From AC-56 sp963702195 (lineage in GTDB: Bacteria > Actinomycetota > Thermoleophilia > Solirubrobacterales > 70-9), in assembly GCA_963702195.1 (NCBI GenBank), contig OY969725.1, positions 2,542,001-2,606,000 of the forward strand: a DNA stretch of 64,000 bases, in the 5' to 3' direction. A model generated the notes under the pieces. That model did no database searches and was not told where the DNA came from. It worked only from the letters and a program-made list of their open reading frames with translations. A program made the position numbers and the translations under genes. The stretch's first letter is position 1. Each line of letters starts with the position of its first letter. Positions 50,003 to 58,913 of the stretch are shown here, in pieces.

Positions 50003-51271
50003 CTAAGTGCCCTGGTCCCAGCTCGCCAGGTACTGCTGCTGCTTCTCCGTGAGCGAGTCGATCTCGACGCCGCGCGAGGCCAGCTTCAGCCGCGCGATCT
50101 CCTTATCGATCTCGTCGGGGACGGGGTAGACCTTCTTCTCGAGGTAGTTGTGGTCCTTGACCACGTGCTCCGCCGCCAGCGCCTGGTTCGCGAAGCTCAT
50201 GTCCATGACCGCGGCGGGGTGGCCCTCGGCCGCGGCGAGGTTCACGAGCCGCCCGTCGGCGAGCAGGAAGATCTCCCGCCCGTCCTTGGTGCGATGTCCC
50301 TCGACGAACGGGCGGGCCTTGAACTTCTCCTCGGTGATCGCGTCGAGCTCCTCCTTGTTGACCTCGACGTCGAAGTGGCCGGAGTTGCAGACGATCGCGC
50401 CGGACTTCATGACGTTGAACATCTCGCCGGAGATCGCGTCGCGGTCGCCGGTGACGGAGATAAAGACGTCGCCGACCTCCGCAGCCCGAACGGCGGGCAT
50501 GACCTCGTAGCCGTCCATCAGGGCCTCGAGCGCCCGCAGCGGATCGACCTCGCAGACGATCACGTGGGCGCCGTGGCCCTTCGCACGCATCGCGACCCCG
50601 CGGCCACACCAGCCGTAGCCGATGACGACGACCCGAAGGCCGGCGATCAGCACGTTGGTCGCGCGGATGACCCCGTCCAGCGTGGACTGACCGGTGCCGT
50701 AGCGGTTGTCGAAGAAGTGCTTGGTCTTCGCGTCGTTCACCGCGATGATCGGGTAGCCGAGCTTGCCCTCGCGCTCGAGCGCCTGGAGCCGGATCACTCC
50801 GGTGGTGGTCTCCTCGGTGCCGCCGAGGACGCCCTCCAGCTGGTCGGAGCGCTCGCCGTGGAGCACGCCGACGACGTCGGCGCCATCGTCCATCGTGATC
50901 TGGGGGCCCTTGTCCACGATCGCGTGGATGTGGCGGTAGTAGCTGTCGTTGTCCTCCGCGTTGATCGCGTAGACCTCGGCGCCGTAGCGGTCGACCAGCG
51001 CCGCCGCCACGTCGTCCTGCGTCGAGAGCGGGTTCGACGCGCAGAGCGCCACGCTCGCCCCGCCGGCCGCGAGCGTGCGGGCCAGGTTCGCGGTCTCCGT
51101 GGTCACGTGGAGGCAACAGCCAAGGGTCACTCCGTCGAGCGGCTTCTCCTTTTCGAAGCGCTCCCGGATCGACTGCAGCACGGGCATGTGCCGGTCGGCC
51201 CACTCGATGCGCCGCTGTCCCTCGTCAGCGAGCGCGATGTCCGCGATGTCGTAGCTCTTCTCCGCCGTTGC
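50003..51271 (-). CDS. ahcY: Adenosylhomocysteinase
   Basis: A 422-residue NAD-dependent S-adenosylhomocysteine hydrolase that clears the by-product of SAM-dependent methylation. Visible: LGCCLHVTTETANLARTL, AEDNDSYYRHI, the substrate region NDAKTKHFFDNRYGTGQST, and the NAD site VVVIGYGWCGRGVAMRAKG. It lacks the 40-residue insertion of the long bacterial form. TTG 51271 is preferred: AAGGGA lies five bases upstream and there is no ATG near the conserved start. It is divergent from arfB. I saw no SAH riboswitch in the short leader. Confidence 0.9.
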   Translation of the reverse strand, partial: ATAEKSYDIADIALADEGQRRIEWADRHMPVLQSIRERFEKEKPLDGVTLGCCLHVTTETANLARTLAAGGASVALCASNPLSTQDDVAAALVDRYGAEVYAINAEDNDSYYRHIHAIVDKGPQITMDDGADVVGVLHGERSDQLEGVLGGTEETTTGVIRLQALEREGKLGYPIIAVNDAKTKHFFDNRYGTGQSTLDGVIRATNVLIAGLRVVVIGYGWCGRGVAMRAKGHGAHVIVCEVDPLRALEALMDGYEVMPAVRAAEVGDVFISVTGDRDAISGEMFNVMKSGAIVCNSGHFDVEVNKEELDAITEEKFKARPFVEGHRTKDGREIFLLADGRLVNLAAAEGHPAAVMDMSFANQALAAEHVVKDHNYLEKKVYPVPDEIDKEIARLKLASRGVEIDSLTEKQQQYLASWDQGT

Positions 51272-51363
51272 CAAACCAATCCCTTTCGTCGTGAACGAGG
51301 TGGGGAAGGATACGGGCCACGCCGTCACGGCGCCATGGCTAAGTTGGTCCCGTGGAGGATCCG

Positions 51364-51765
51364 ATGGTCGTCAACCCCGAGCTCGCCGTGCCGCTCGCCG
51401 AGGTCGACCTGCGCACGAGCCGTTCCTCCGGCCCCGGTGGCCAGCACGCGAACGTGACCGCCTCGCGCGTCGAGGCCGTGTTCGACGTGGATGAGGCGGC
51501 CTCGCTCAGCGACGGCCAGCGGTCGCGGCTGCGGGCGAAATACGGCGATCGGGTGACGGCCGTGGCCCAGGACGCGCGGAGCCAGGCGCGAAATCGGGAG
51601 CTGGCGCTCGAGCGGCTGCGGGAGAGGCTCGCGGCGGGGCTGGTCGTGCGCAGGCGGAGACACCCGACGAAGCCGGGGAGGGCGGCGAGGAAGAAGCGAC
51701 TCGAGTCGAAGCGGCGGGCGTCGGAGCGCAAGCGGGCGCGCCGGCCGCCCAGCATCGACGACTGA
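51364..51765 (+). CDS. arfB: Alternative ribosome-rescue factor, peptidyl-tRNA hydrolase domain
   Basis: A 133-residue ArfB/YaeJ-type protein that rescues stalled ribosomes. The GGQ loop is SSGPGGQHANVTAS, preceded by ELAVPLAEVDLRTSR. The C-terminus is the expected basic tail (RRRRHPTKPGRAARKKRLES and further Lys/Arg) that occupies the mRNA channel. ATG 51364 follows GGAGGA; GTG 51352 is an alternative, because TAAGTT at 51340-51345 would place the transcript start there. It stands alone between two minus-strand genes. Confidence 0.9.
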   Translation: MVVNPELAVPLAEVDLRTSRSSGPGGQHANVTASRVEAVFDVDEAASLSDGQRSRLRAKYGDRVTAVAQDARSQARNRELALERLRERLAAGLVVRRRRHPTKPGRAARKKRLESKRRASERKRARRPPSIDD

Positions 51766-51779
51766 CGCTTTGCGGGGTC

Positions 51780-53054
51780 TTAGCGCCCCGCGGCGATTCG
51801 CCCCAGCTCTCGGATCCCCGCCCAGATCCCCTCGGGGACGCCCACGGACGGCGACGCGCCCGGGTGGTGTCTCGCGATCCGCACCCTGAGCGCGCCGGGG
51901 AGCATGCGGAAGCGAAGCGGCGGGTCCAGCTTCGCGGCCTCGCCGTCGATGCCGGCTGGAACCATCGCGGCCGCCTTGACCTCGAACTGCGGCGATGACC
52001 ATTGCTGCATCGGGGGGCGGGCACGCTCCCGGGCGGAGGCGCCGCGCTCGGGCGGTGCCTCGAGCACGGCGATACCCAGCTCGCCCGCGTCCAGCCTCGG
52101 CCTGGTTCCTGAGCCGATCGCCGCGACCAGGCGATAGCTGTTGTTGGACACCAGGATCGCCACCCCGGAGCTGCGCTCCTCTCCCTCCGGCCCGCGCCAG
52201 GCGAGGTCCGAACCGGGCGCGTCGGGGCCGAGGGCGGCGGGCATCGCGTCCAGGAGGGTCCGCAGCCTCGCGTCACGGTAGGAGGATCGCTGCACGGCCT
52301 CGGCGTAGAGGCCGAGCGATACGTTGTTGACGAACACGCGCCCGTTGACCGTGGCGAGGTCCACTCGCCGCTCGCCACCGTCGACGAAAGCGTCCAGGGC
52401 ACCCACGACGTCCTCTCGATCGACCCCCAGATCGAGCGCGAAGTGGTTTCGCGTGCCCGCCGGAATGCACGCGTATGGGAGGTCGAGCTCGGCCGCGATC
52501 GAGGCGACGATCGCCTGCGAGCCGTCGCCCCCCGCCATCGCCAGGCCGTCGGCGCCGCGAGCGACGGCGTGGCGAACGAGCGATTCCAGGTCGTCGTCGC
52601 GACCGAGCTCCACCGGCTCGATGTCCCGCGTTCGCGCCTCGTCCGCGAGTCGGAACCTCTCGGCCTTGCCGCCACCCGACTTCGGGTTGTAGAAGAGGAC
52701 GGGCCGCTTCGGGGCGGGCGCGTCCGGCAGCGACACGTGGACGACGAACGCCGCCCGTGCGGCACCGAGCGACAGGAGCGCACCCACCAGGACGACGAGG
52801 TCCTCGATAAGCCGGCCATGCGTCGCGATCAGCGCGATCGCTCCGGCGAGGGCAAGGACCGCGATCGCCAGGCCCGCCACGCGCGCCGGGCCCCGCCGGA
52901 CCAGCCCGTACCACGTCGCCGCCGCCGCGACGAGCAGACAGAGGACGACCCAAACTCCCTGCGGGAAGTCCTCGATCGCCACGACGATGCCGAAGGCAAC
53001 CGTGGCCACGGCCAGCACGATCGCCGCGCTCGCGGCCGCCTGGCGGCGGCTCAT
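51780..53054 (-). CDS. Diacylglycerol-kinase-family lipid kinase with membrane N-terminus
   Basis: A 424-residue protein. The first 110 residues hold three or four membrane helices, for example AAIVLAVATVAFGIVVAI, VVLCLLVAAAATWYGLV and VAGLAIAVLALAGAIALIA. A DAGK/YegS-like catalytic domain follows: PVLFYNPKSGGGKAE, ADGLAMAGGDGSQAIVASIA with the GGDG nucleotide loop, and IPAGTRNHFALDLG. The kinase probably phosphorylates a membrane lipid; the membrane fusion is an extra feature relative to soluble YegS. Divergent from PAP2 across about 14 bases, so phosphorylation and dephosphorylation of lipids may be linked. Confidence 0.85.
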   Translation of the reverse strand: MSRRQAAASAAIVLAVATVAFGIVVAIEDFPQGVWVVLCLLVAAAATWYGLVRRGPARVAGLAIAVLALAGAIALIATHGRLIEDLVVLVGALLSLGAARAAFVVHVSLPDAPAPKRPVLFYNPKSGGGKAERFRLADEARTRDIEPVELGRDDDLESLVRHAVARGADGLAMAGGDGSQAIVASIAAELDLPYACIPAGTRNHFALDLGVDREDVVGALDAFVDGGERRVDLATVNGRVFVNNVSLGLYAEAVQRSSYRDARLRTLLDAMPAALGPDAPGSDLAWRGPEGEERSSGVAILVSNNSYRLVAAIGSGTRPRLDAGELGIAVLEAPPERGASARERARPPMQQWSSPQFEVKAAAMVPAGIDGEAAKLDPPLRFRMLPGALRVRIARHHPGASPSVGVPEGIWAGIRELGRIAAGR

Positions 53055-53068
53055 GAGATTCTCCGGTC

Positions 53069-53620
53069 GTGAGCGCGATCTCCGGGATCCGTGAGGAGGC
53101 CGAGCGGCTCGACGTCGCCATGTACGCGGCGATCGCCGGGACCTCCACGCCGAGCCTCGACCGCGCGATGGCTCGCATCAGCCGCGCGGCCGACTATTCG
53201 AAGCTCTCGCTCGCGGCGGCGGCCGTGCTGGCGGCCGCCGGAGGCGCCTCCGGGCGCCGCGCCGCCAAGCTCGGGCTGTGCTCGCTGGCCGTGACCGCCG
53301 CAGTGGTCAACCTCGTGTTCAAGCCGCTGGGGAGGCGGCGGCGCCCCGACCGGGCCGCCCAGGAGGTGCCGCTCGCCCGCCACGTCCGCATGCCGATCTC
53401 GAGCTCGTTTCCGTCGGGCCACTCGGCCGCGGCGTTCGCCTTCGCCACCGGCGTCGGGCACGTCTCCCCGATCACCGCCGCGCCGCTCTACGGCCTGGCG
53501 ACGCTCGTGGCCTACTCCCGCGTCCACACTGGCGTCCACTACCCCGGCGACGCCATCGCCGGATCCCTCCTTGGCATCGCGCTCGGCCAAGTGGTCAAGG
53601 GTGACCGAGCTCGTCCTTGA
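53069..53620 (+). CDS. PAP2 family membrane phosphatase
   Basis: A 183-residue lipid phosphatase of the PAP2/undecaprenyl-pyrophosphatase-like group. The three phosphatase motifs are KPLGRRRRPDR, SFPSGHSAAAFAF and SRVHTGVHYPGD. Membrane helices surround them. GTG 53069 follows the divergent lipid kinase. Likely substrates are polyprenyl or phosphatidic-acid-type phosphates. The 3' end overlaps the convergent isomerase gene by 26 bases. Confidence 0.85.
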   Translation: MSAISGIREEAERLDVAMYAAIAGTSTPSLDRAMARISRAADYSKLSLAAAAVLAAAGGASGRRAAKLGLCSLAVTAAVVNLVFKPLGRRRRPDRAAQEVPLARHVRMPISSSFPSGHSAAAFAFATGVGHVSPITAAPLYGLATLVAYSRVHTGVHYPGDAIAGSLLGIALGQVVKGDRARP

Positions 53621-54602
53621 GCCGGTCGATCATCTCGATGAGCGACGGATCCACCCCCCGCTCGGCCGCCAGGCGGAGCGAGAGCAGATCGCCGAGCATC
53701 ACGGCCCAGAGCAGCCTCTCGGTGCGACTCTCGCCCTCGGTTTCGACGCGGATCACGTGATGCGCGGCAGGCTCGACCATGGCGGCGGTCACCTCGAACC
53801 GCTGCCGCACGCGCGGATGCTGATCGCGGTCCTCCAGGAAGATCGCGCTCATCCGCCCGGCCTGCTCGGCGCCGTCCCAGCCCTCGATCTCGTTGTGGTC
53901 GGCCTCCGGCAGCGCCGCCGTGAACGCCGGGAGCTTCGCGTTCTCGTTGACCTGAGTCTTCCAGCGCAGCGCGACCGGCACCGTGAGATCGGCGCCGTAG
54001 ATCACGGGGATGGAGCCGCCGAGGTGCCCCGCGAGCTCCTCGGCGCGCTTTGTGAGGGCAGGCGCGGCCTCCCTCAGATGCGCCCCGGCACTGTCGATCT
54101 CGGTGCGCAGCCCCGGCGCCGCTCCTGTGAGGGCGGCGACCTCGGCGGCGGCCGTGAACAGGTAGCCCACGGCCGCCCGCGGCTGGAGCCCCGCGGGGAG
54201 GCCGATCACGGGCACGCCGTCGGCCCGCGCGGCCTCGGCCAGCCGGCCGCCGGTCGTGGCCACGATCCTCCTCGCGCCGAGGGCGTCCGCGGCGTCGTAG
54301 CAGGCGATCGTCTCCTCGGTGTCGCCGGAGTAGCTCGAGCACAGCACGGCGCGGTCGGGGAGCATGGCGAAGGGAAGCTCGTAGCCGCGCTCCGTCGTCA
54401 GCGGCCTGCTCAGCCGGTTGCCGAAGGCGACGGCCGCGAGGTCGCCACCGATCGCTGAGCCGCCCATACCGCACACGACGAGCCCGCCCGGGGCGTCGAA
54501 CGGCTCGATCCTCGCCGACTCGACGCGCCACAGCGCGTCGCTCAGATGGTCCGGAAGCGCGAGGACGTCGTCGAGCAGGTTCGAGTGGTCGTTGCCGGTC
54601 AC
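53595..54602 (-). CDS. Bifunctional phosphoglucose/phosphomannose isomerase
   Basis: A 335-residue SIS-domain isomerase of the archaeal/actinobacterial PGI/PMI type that interconverts fructose-6-P with glucose-6-P or mannose-6-P. Marks: LVVCGMGGSAIGGDLAA, LCSSYSGDTEETIACYD, VPVALRWKTQVNENAKLPAF and ADHNEIEGWDG. It overlaps the nucleotidyltransferase gene by four bases, so it probably supplies mannose-6-P for the GDP-mannose type activity in the same operon. Length is normal for the family. Confidence 0.88.
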   Translation of the reverse strand: MTGNDHSNLLDDVLALPDHLSDALWRVESARIEPFDAPGGLVVCGMGGSAIGGDLAAVAFGNRLSRPLTTERGYELPFAMLPDRAVLCSSYSGDTEETIACYDAADALGARRIVATTGGRLAEAARADGVPVIGLPAGLQPRAAVGYLFTAAAEVAALTGAAPGLRTEIDSAGAHLREAAPALTKRAEELAGHLGGSIPVIYGADLTVPVALRWKTQVNENAKLPAFTAALPEADHNEIEGWDGAEQAGRMSAIFLEDRDQHPRVRQRFEVTAAMVEPAAHHVIRVETEGESRTERLLWAVMLGDLLSLRLAAERGVDPSLIEMIDRLKDELGHP

Positions 54603-55639
54603 GAGACGAGCTCCCCCGGGGCCAACCTGGCCCCCGGACCGAGCTCCGCCCCATCCTCCACCCGGGCGTCCTCGCCGATCACGACGTCCGGCCCGAGGCG
54701 CGCCCCTTCGCCGATCTGGACGCCCGGAGCGAGGATCGACTCGGAAACCACCGCCCCAGGGCCGATCCGGGAGCCGGCCATGACCACCGAGCCGGACACG
54801 ACGGCGCCGTCGCCCACCTCCGCGCCGGCGGCGATCACCGCCCGGGTGCCGACGGATGCCCGCGGGCCGATCGTCACGTCGGCGTCCAGCCAGGGACCGG
54901 CGCCCTGGAGGCGGTCCGCCACCTCCGTGCGCACCCGGCCCTCGAGGATGTCCCAGCTCGCTTGGAGGTAGCGCTCCGGGGTCCCGATGTCCATCCAGTA
55001 GCCGTCAAGGGCGTGACCGTATAGCCCATGGGCCACCAGGCGCGGAAACACCTCACGCTCGATCGACACCATCCGGCCGGCGGGAATGAGGTCCAGCACC
55101 TCCCGCTCGAGGACGTACGCACCGGCGGAGATCTCGTTGGTGTCGACCCGTTCCGGATCCGGCTTCTCGACGAACTCGGCCACCTTGCCGCTCGCCTCCG
55201 TGCGCACGAGGCCGTAGGCGCTCGGGTCGTCCACGGGGTAGAGCGCGAGCGTGGCGGCGGCGCCGCTCTCCGCGTGGGCGTGCATCAGCTCACTCAGGTC
55301 GAGGTCGGCGAGGATGTCGCCATTGAGGACGAGCAACCGCTCGTCCAGGATCCCCTCGTCCGCGGCCAGGCGCAGCGGCCCGCCGGTTCCCAGCGGCTCG
55401 TTCTCCTGGACGTAGGAGATGGAGGGGCCTTCTCCGGCTGCCCCCTCTAGCGCTCCCCTGAGCGCTTCCGCGCCGAACCCCGAGGCGATGACGACATCGT
55501 CGACCCCGTGCCGCCCCAGCCAGTCGAGCATGTGGCGCAGGAACGGGCGGTCCACTAGCTGGATCGCCGGCTTGGGGATCGTCAGGGTCAGCGGGCGCAG
55601 GCGGGTGCCCTCGCCTCCGGCCAGGACGAGTGCCTGCAT
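54599..55639 (-). CDS. Sugar nucleotidyltransferase with hexapeptide-repeat domain
   Basis: A 346-residue NDP-sugar pyrophosphorylase: ALVLAGGEGTRLRPLTLTIP, the catalytic LLVLNGDILADLDL and FVEKPDPERVDTN. The C-terminal 110 residues are left-handed beta-helix repeats (VTIGPRASVGTRAVIAAG and after). Mannose-1-phosphate guanylyltransferase or glucose-1-phosphate uridylyl/thymidylyl transfer are the options; the adjacent PGI/PMI gene favours mannose. ATG 55639 overlaps the UGD stop by one base (TGATG). It is a paralogue of the gene at 49015-49998 and keeps the canonical NGD. Confidence 0.85.
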   Translation of the reverse strand: MQALVLAGGEGTRLRPLTLTIPKPAIQLVDRPFLRHMLDWLGRHGVDDVVIASGFGAEALRGALEGAAGEGPSISYVQENEPLGTGGPLRLAADEGILDERLLVLNGDILADLDLSELMHAHAESGAAATLALYPVDDPSAYGLVRTEASGKVAEFVEKPDPERVDTNEISAGAYVLEREVLDLIPAGRMVSIEREVFPRLVAHGLYGHALDGYWMDIGTPERYLQASWDILEGRVRTEVADRLQGAGPWLDADVTIGPRASVGTRAVIAAGAEVGDGAVVSGSVVMAGSRIGPGAVVSESILAPGVQIGEGARLGPDVVIGEDARVEDGAELGPGARLAPGELVS

Positions 55640-56943
55640 CAGCCCTCGTCCGAGTCGCCGTTGGCGAGCCCGATGCCCTCGTACTCGAAGCCCGCTTCTC
55701 GCAGACGGGTGGCGTCCAGGAAGTTGCGGCCGTCGACGACGAGCGGATTGGCCATCCGGTCGCGCAGCGACTCCCAGTCGAGCTCGGCGAACTCCGGCCA
55801 CTCGGTCACGAGCACGGCCGCGTCGGCACCCTCGAGCGCCTGCTCGGCGGATGCGAACAGCTCGACCGTGGGTAGGAGCTCGGCCGCCGCGCGCTCGGCG
55901 ACCGGGTCGTAGCCGCGAACCTTCGCGCCCTCGCCCTGGAGCCGGGCCGCGAGCACGAGGCTCGACGCCTCACGCATGTCGTCGGTGTCCGGCTTGAAGG
56001 CCAGGCCGAGCAACGCGATCGTCTTGCCGGCGAGCGATCCCAGGTGTTTTTGCAGCTTCCCGATCACCCGCCGCTTCTGGAGCTCGTTGACCTCGATGAC
56101 GGCAGTCAACAGCTGGAAGTGGTAGCCGGTGTTGCCGGCGAGTTGCTTGAGGGCTGAGACGTCCTTGGGGAAACATGAGCCGCCGTAGCCGACGCCCGCC
56201 CGCAGGAACGACGGCCCAATCCGCTTGTCGAGGCCCATGCCGCGCGCCACCTCCGTGACGTCGGCGCCCACCTCCTCGCAGACGTTGGCGATCTCGTTGA
56301 TGAACGAGATCTTCGTCGCCAGGAAGGCGTTCGCGGCGAGCTTGATCATCTCGGCCGACGCGACGTCGGTCCGCACCAGCTCGCCGCCGAGCGGGCGGTA
56401 GATCGCCTCGATCTCATCGGCCGCCCACTCCGCGCCGGCGTCGGCTCCGATCACGACGCGGTCCGGGTGCAGGAAGTCGTCGACGGCGGTGCCCTCCTTA
56501 AGGAACTCCGGGCACGAGACGTACGCGAGGCCGGGTGCGTCCCGGCGAATCGCGCGCCCGGTCCCCGACGGCACCGTGCTCTTCATGACCAGCGCGTGGT
56601 CGCCGTCATCGGCGAGCTGGGAGACGACCGCCTGCACGCGCGAGAGGTCGGCATCGCCCGAGTAGGTGGGCGGGGTGTCCACGCAGCAGAACAGGAGCCG
56701 GGCGGACGCCAGCACGTCCTCCATCTCGGTCGTGAAGGTCAGCCGGTCGGCGTTCCGCTCCAGGAGCTCGTCGATCCCGGGCTCGTGGATCGGCGACTGA
56801 CGCCGGCCCAGCGACCCGATCTTCTCCGCGTCGATGTCCATCGCGATCACCTCGTGCCCCACCTCCGCGAAGCACGCGGCGGTGACGAGGCCGACCCAGC
56901 CCACTCCGATCACGCCGATTGGTCGTTCGTTTGTTGGTGTCAC
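55639..56943 (-). CDS. UDP-glucose 6-dehydrogenase
   Basis: A 434-residue UDP-glucose/GDP-mannose dehydrogenase family enzyme producing the UDP-uronic acid. The NAD site is IGVIGVGWVGLVTAACFAEV, the catalytic Cys is in GVGYGGSCFPKDVSAL, and the UDP-binding C-terminus is present (VLVTEWPEFAELDW). GTG 56943 overlaps the LCP stop. With the nucleotidyltransferase and isomerase genes it forms an envelope-glycan precursor cassette: it makes UDP-glucuronate, which can enter capsule or wall polysaccharide. Confidence 0.88.
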   Translation of the reverse strand: MTPTNERPIGVIGVGWVGLVTAACFAEVGHEVIAMDIDAEKIGSLGRRQSPIHEPGIDELLERNADRLTFTTEMEDVLASARLLFCCVDTPPTYSGDADLSRVQAVVSQLADDGDHALVMKSTVPSGTGRAIRRDAPGLAYVSCPEFLKEGTAVDDFLHPDRVVIGADAGAEWAADEIEAIYRPLGGELVRTDVASAEMIKLAANAFLATKISFINEIANVCEEVGADVTEVARGMGLDKRIGPSFLRAGVGYGGSCFPKDVSALKQLAGNTGYHFQLLTAVIEVNELQKRRVIGKLQKHLGSLAGKTIALLGLAFKPDTDDMREASSLVLAARLQGEGAKVRGYDPVAERAAAELLPTVELFASAEQALEGADAAVLVTEWPEFAELDWESLRDRMANPLVVDGRNFLDATRLREAGFEYEGIGLANGDSDEG

Positions 56944-58913
56944 TAGCCCGTGTACTTCTGCATCGACTCTGCGATGGCGAACATCTGACCCGGCGTCAGT
57001 ACGTTCAGCAGCGTGTTCTCGATCCAGTACGAGCCGTGGTCGGTCTTCCACCCGATCAGCCGCAGCTGCGGGCCGTCCCACGAGAGCAGGTAGTCGGTGC
57101 CGTCGATCGTCCTGGTCTCGTCCGGGTGGGCGAGGATCGGCGGGTCGGGCCAGTCCGTGCCCGACATCCCGTAGTAGGCCTCGTAGCCGTCGGTCGAAAC
57201 CTGGGCGACGAACTTGTAGCCGTGGTAGACGTCGTTGCCCGGGCCGTCGATCGGGAACGCGCGGGACTGGCCCGGCGTCAACTCCGGGCCGAGGATCGTC
57301 GAGCCCGGGATCAGCTTGGTCGGGTAGTAGATCGGGAAGTTCACCAGCGGCTTGCCGTCCTTGCCCTTCGCGCTCGCCAGCTGCGCCGCGACCTGCTGGC
57401 CCGAGCTGGAGGCGTCGATCAGCGTCGGGGCCGGGGGTGCGGGCTTGCTCGAGGACCCTCCGGACCCGGATCCTCCCTTCGAACCGCCACCCGATTTGCC
57501 CTTGGAGCTGGAGGTCGTCGACGCGCCCGGGATGGTCGTGGGCGTCCGCCCCTCGAACTTCGCGACGGCCGCCTTGATCGCCGAGTCGGACGCGGTCACG
57601 TAGATCGCGTTGGGTCCTCCGAGCTGCGCCGGGAAGTGGACCTGGACCACCGGGGCGCCGTTGGCGGCGACGACCAGCTGCGCCAGCGAGAGCAGGTCGC
57701 CGGTGTTGCGGATGTCGAGCGTCACGTACCTCTGGAGGATGCTCTTGAGCTTGTCGTAGTCGTTGAGGATCTGGCCCGCGGGTAGCTCCTGCCGCATCTC
57801 GCGCAGGAACTCCTGCTGGCGGGCCGAGCGCACGAGGTCGTTGTCGTCGTGGCGATAGCGGACGTACTGGAGCGCGTTGTACCCGCACATCCGCTGGTAG
57901 CCGGCCGGGATGTCGATCTCGGCGTACTGCTCTGAGGGCGCCAGGCCGACGTTCGAGTGGTAGTAGTGCTGATCGACGTCGACGTAGACGCAGCCGATCG
58001 AGTTGACCGCGTCCGCGAAGCCGGTGAAGTCCACGTTCACGACGTGGTTGATGTCCCGGATCCCGGTCACCTGCTTCACGGTCTTCACCGTCAGCTTCGC
58101 GCCGCCGTCGCTGTAGGCCGCGTTGAACTTGTCGATCCCATGCCCCGGGATGTTCACCCTCAGGTCGCGCGGGATCGACAGCACGGTGATCTGATCCGAC
58201 GCGATCCGCACGAGGATCGTCGTGTCCGACCGGGCACCGAACTCCTTGCCGACCTCGCCCGGCCGCTTGTCGGATCCCAGGACGAGGATCGTCTGCGGGG
58301 AGCCCGGGTTGGCGACGGCCAGCTCGTTCTCCACCCCCTGGAAGCCGTGGAAGCCATGCAGGACGCCGTTGAGGAAGAAGAACAGGCTCAGCGCGGTCGC
58401 CGTGGCGATCGCGATGATGATCAGCAGCGACCCCACGGCGAACCGCGGCCAGATGCCCCGGCGCGGCGGCGGCCCCTCGTCCTCGGCCGCCGCGACCGCC
58501 GCCACGGGTGCGGCAGCGGGGGGCGGCGTCTTGGGCGGCGGCGACGTGATCGCGCCGGTCCCGTGCTTGGTCTTGTTCTCGGCGGCCCGGGCCCGTAGCC
58601 CCGCGAGGGCCGCCTCGCGGGCGGCCTCACGATCGCCGAGGTCCAGCGTGTCAGCCTCGACCGTGTCCTGGGCGAGCCGCTCCTCGGTGTCGGGGCCTTC
58701 CTCCTCCGCGTCGGCGTCGCCTGCCTCGTCCTCAGGCTCCTCGGCGTCCTCGTCAGCCTCCTCGTCGGAGAGCTGCGGGTGCTCGCCCGCATCCTCGGAT
58801 GAGCTCTGCTGGCGGCCGGCCCAGGTCGCCGCGGGCGGCGCGTCGTCCGCCTCGGGCGGCTCCGCGGCCTCGCCTGGCTCGCGCGGGGTCTTCTCGTCGT
58901 CGCGGTCGGTCAT
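56943..58913 (-). CDS. LytR-CpsA-Psr (LCP) family protein
   Basis: A 656-residue membrane glycopolymer ligase. A long acidic, Ala/Pro-rich cytoplasmic N-terminus (about 150 residues) precedes one helix (VGSLLIIIAIATATALSLFF). The LCP domain follows with ILVLGSDKRPGEVGKEFGAR, RSDTTILVRI, LSIPRDLRVNIPG and VRYRHDDNDLVRSARQQEF, containing the Asp/Arg residues that bind the polyprenyl phosphate substrate. A Gly/Ser linker and a LytR_C-like C-terminal domain end the protein. It would attach glycans to peptidoglycan outside the cell, in line with its place in the nucleotide-sugar operon. Confidence 0.88.
   Translation of the reverse strand: MTDRDDEKTPREPGEAAEPPEADDAPPAATWAGRQQSSSEDAGEHPQLSDEEADEDAEEPEDEAGDADAEEEGPDTEERLAQDTVEADTLDLGDREAAREAALAGLRARAAENKTKHGTGAITSPPPKTPPPAAAPVAAVAAAEDEGPPPRRGIWPRFAVGSLLIIIAIATATALSLFFFLNGVLHGFHGFQGVENELAVANPGSPQTILVLGSDKRPGEVGKEFGARSDTTILVRIASDQITVLSIPRDLRVNIPGHGIDKFNAAYSDGGAKLTVKTVKQVTGIRDINHVVNVDFTGFADAVNSIGCVYVDVDQHYYHSNVGLAPSEQYAEIDIPAGYQRMCGYNALQYVRYRHDDNDLVRSARQQEFLREMRQELPAGQILNDYDKLKSILQRYVTLDIRNTGDLLSLAQLVVAANGAPVVQVHFPAQLGGPNAIYVTASDSAIKAAVAKFEGRTPTTIPGASTTSSSKGKSGGGSKGGSGSGGSSSKPAPPAPTLIDASSSGQQVAAQLASAKGKDGKPLVNFPIYYPTKLIPGSTILGPELTPGQSRAFPIDGPGNDVYHGYKFVAQVSTDGYEAYYGMSGTDWPDPPILAHPDETRTIDGTDYLLSWDGPQLRLIGWKTDHGSYWIENTLLNVLTPGQMFAIAESMQKYTG

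Noticed and set aside
51271..51364. Possible SAH riboswitch upstream of ahcY
   Set aside because: The gap is under 100 bases and shows none of the conserved SAH aptamer blocks.
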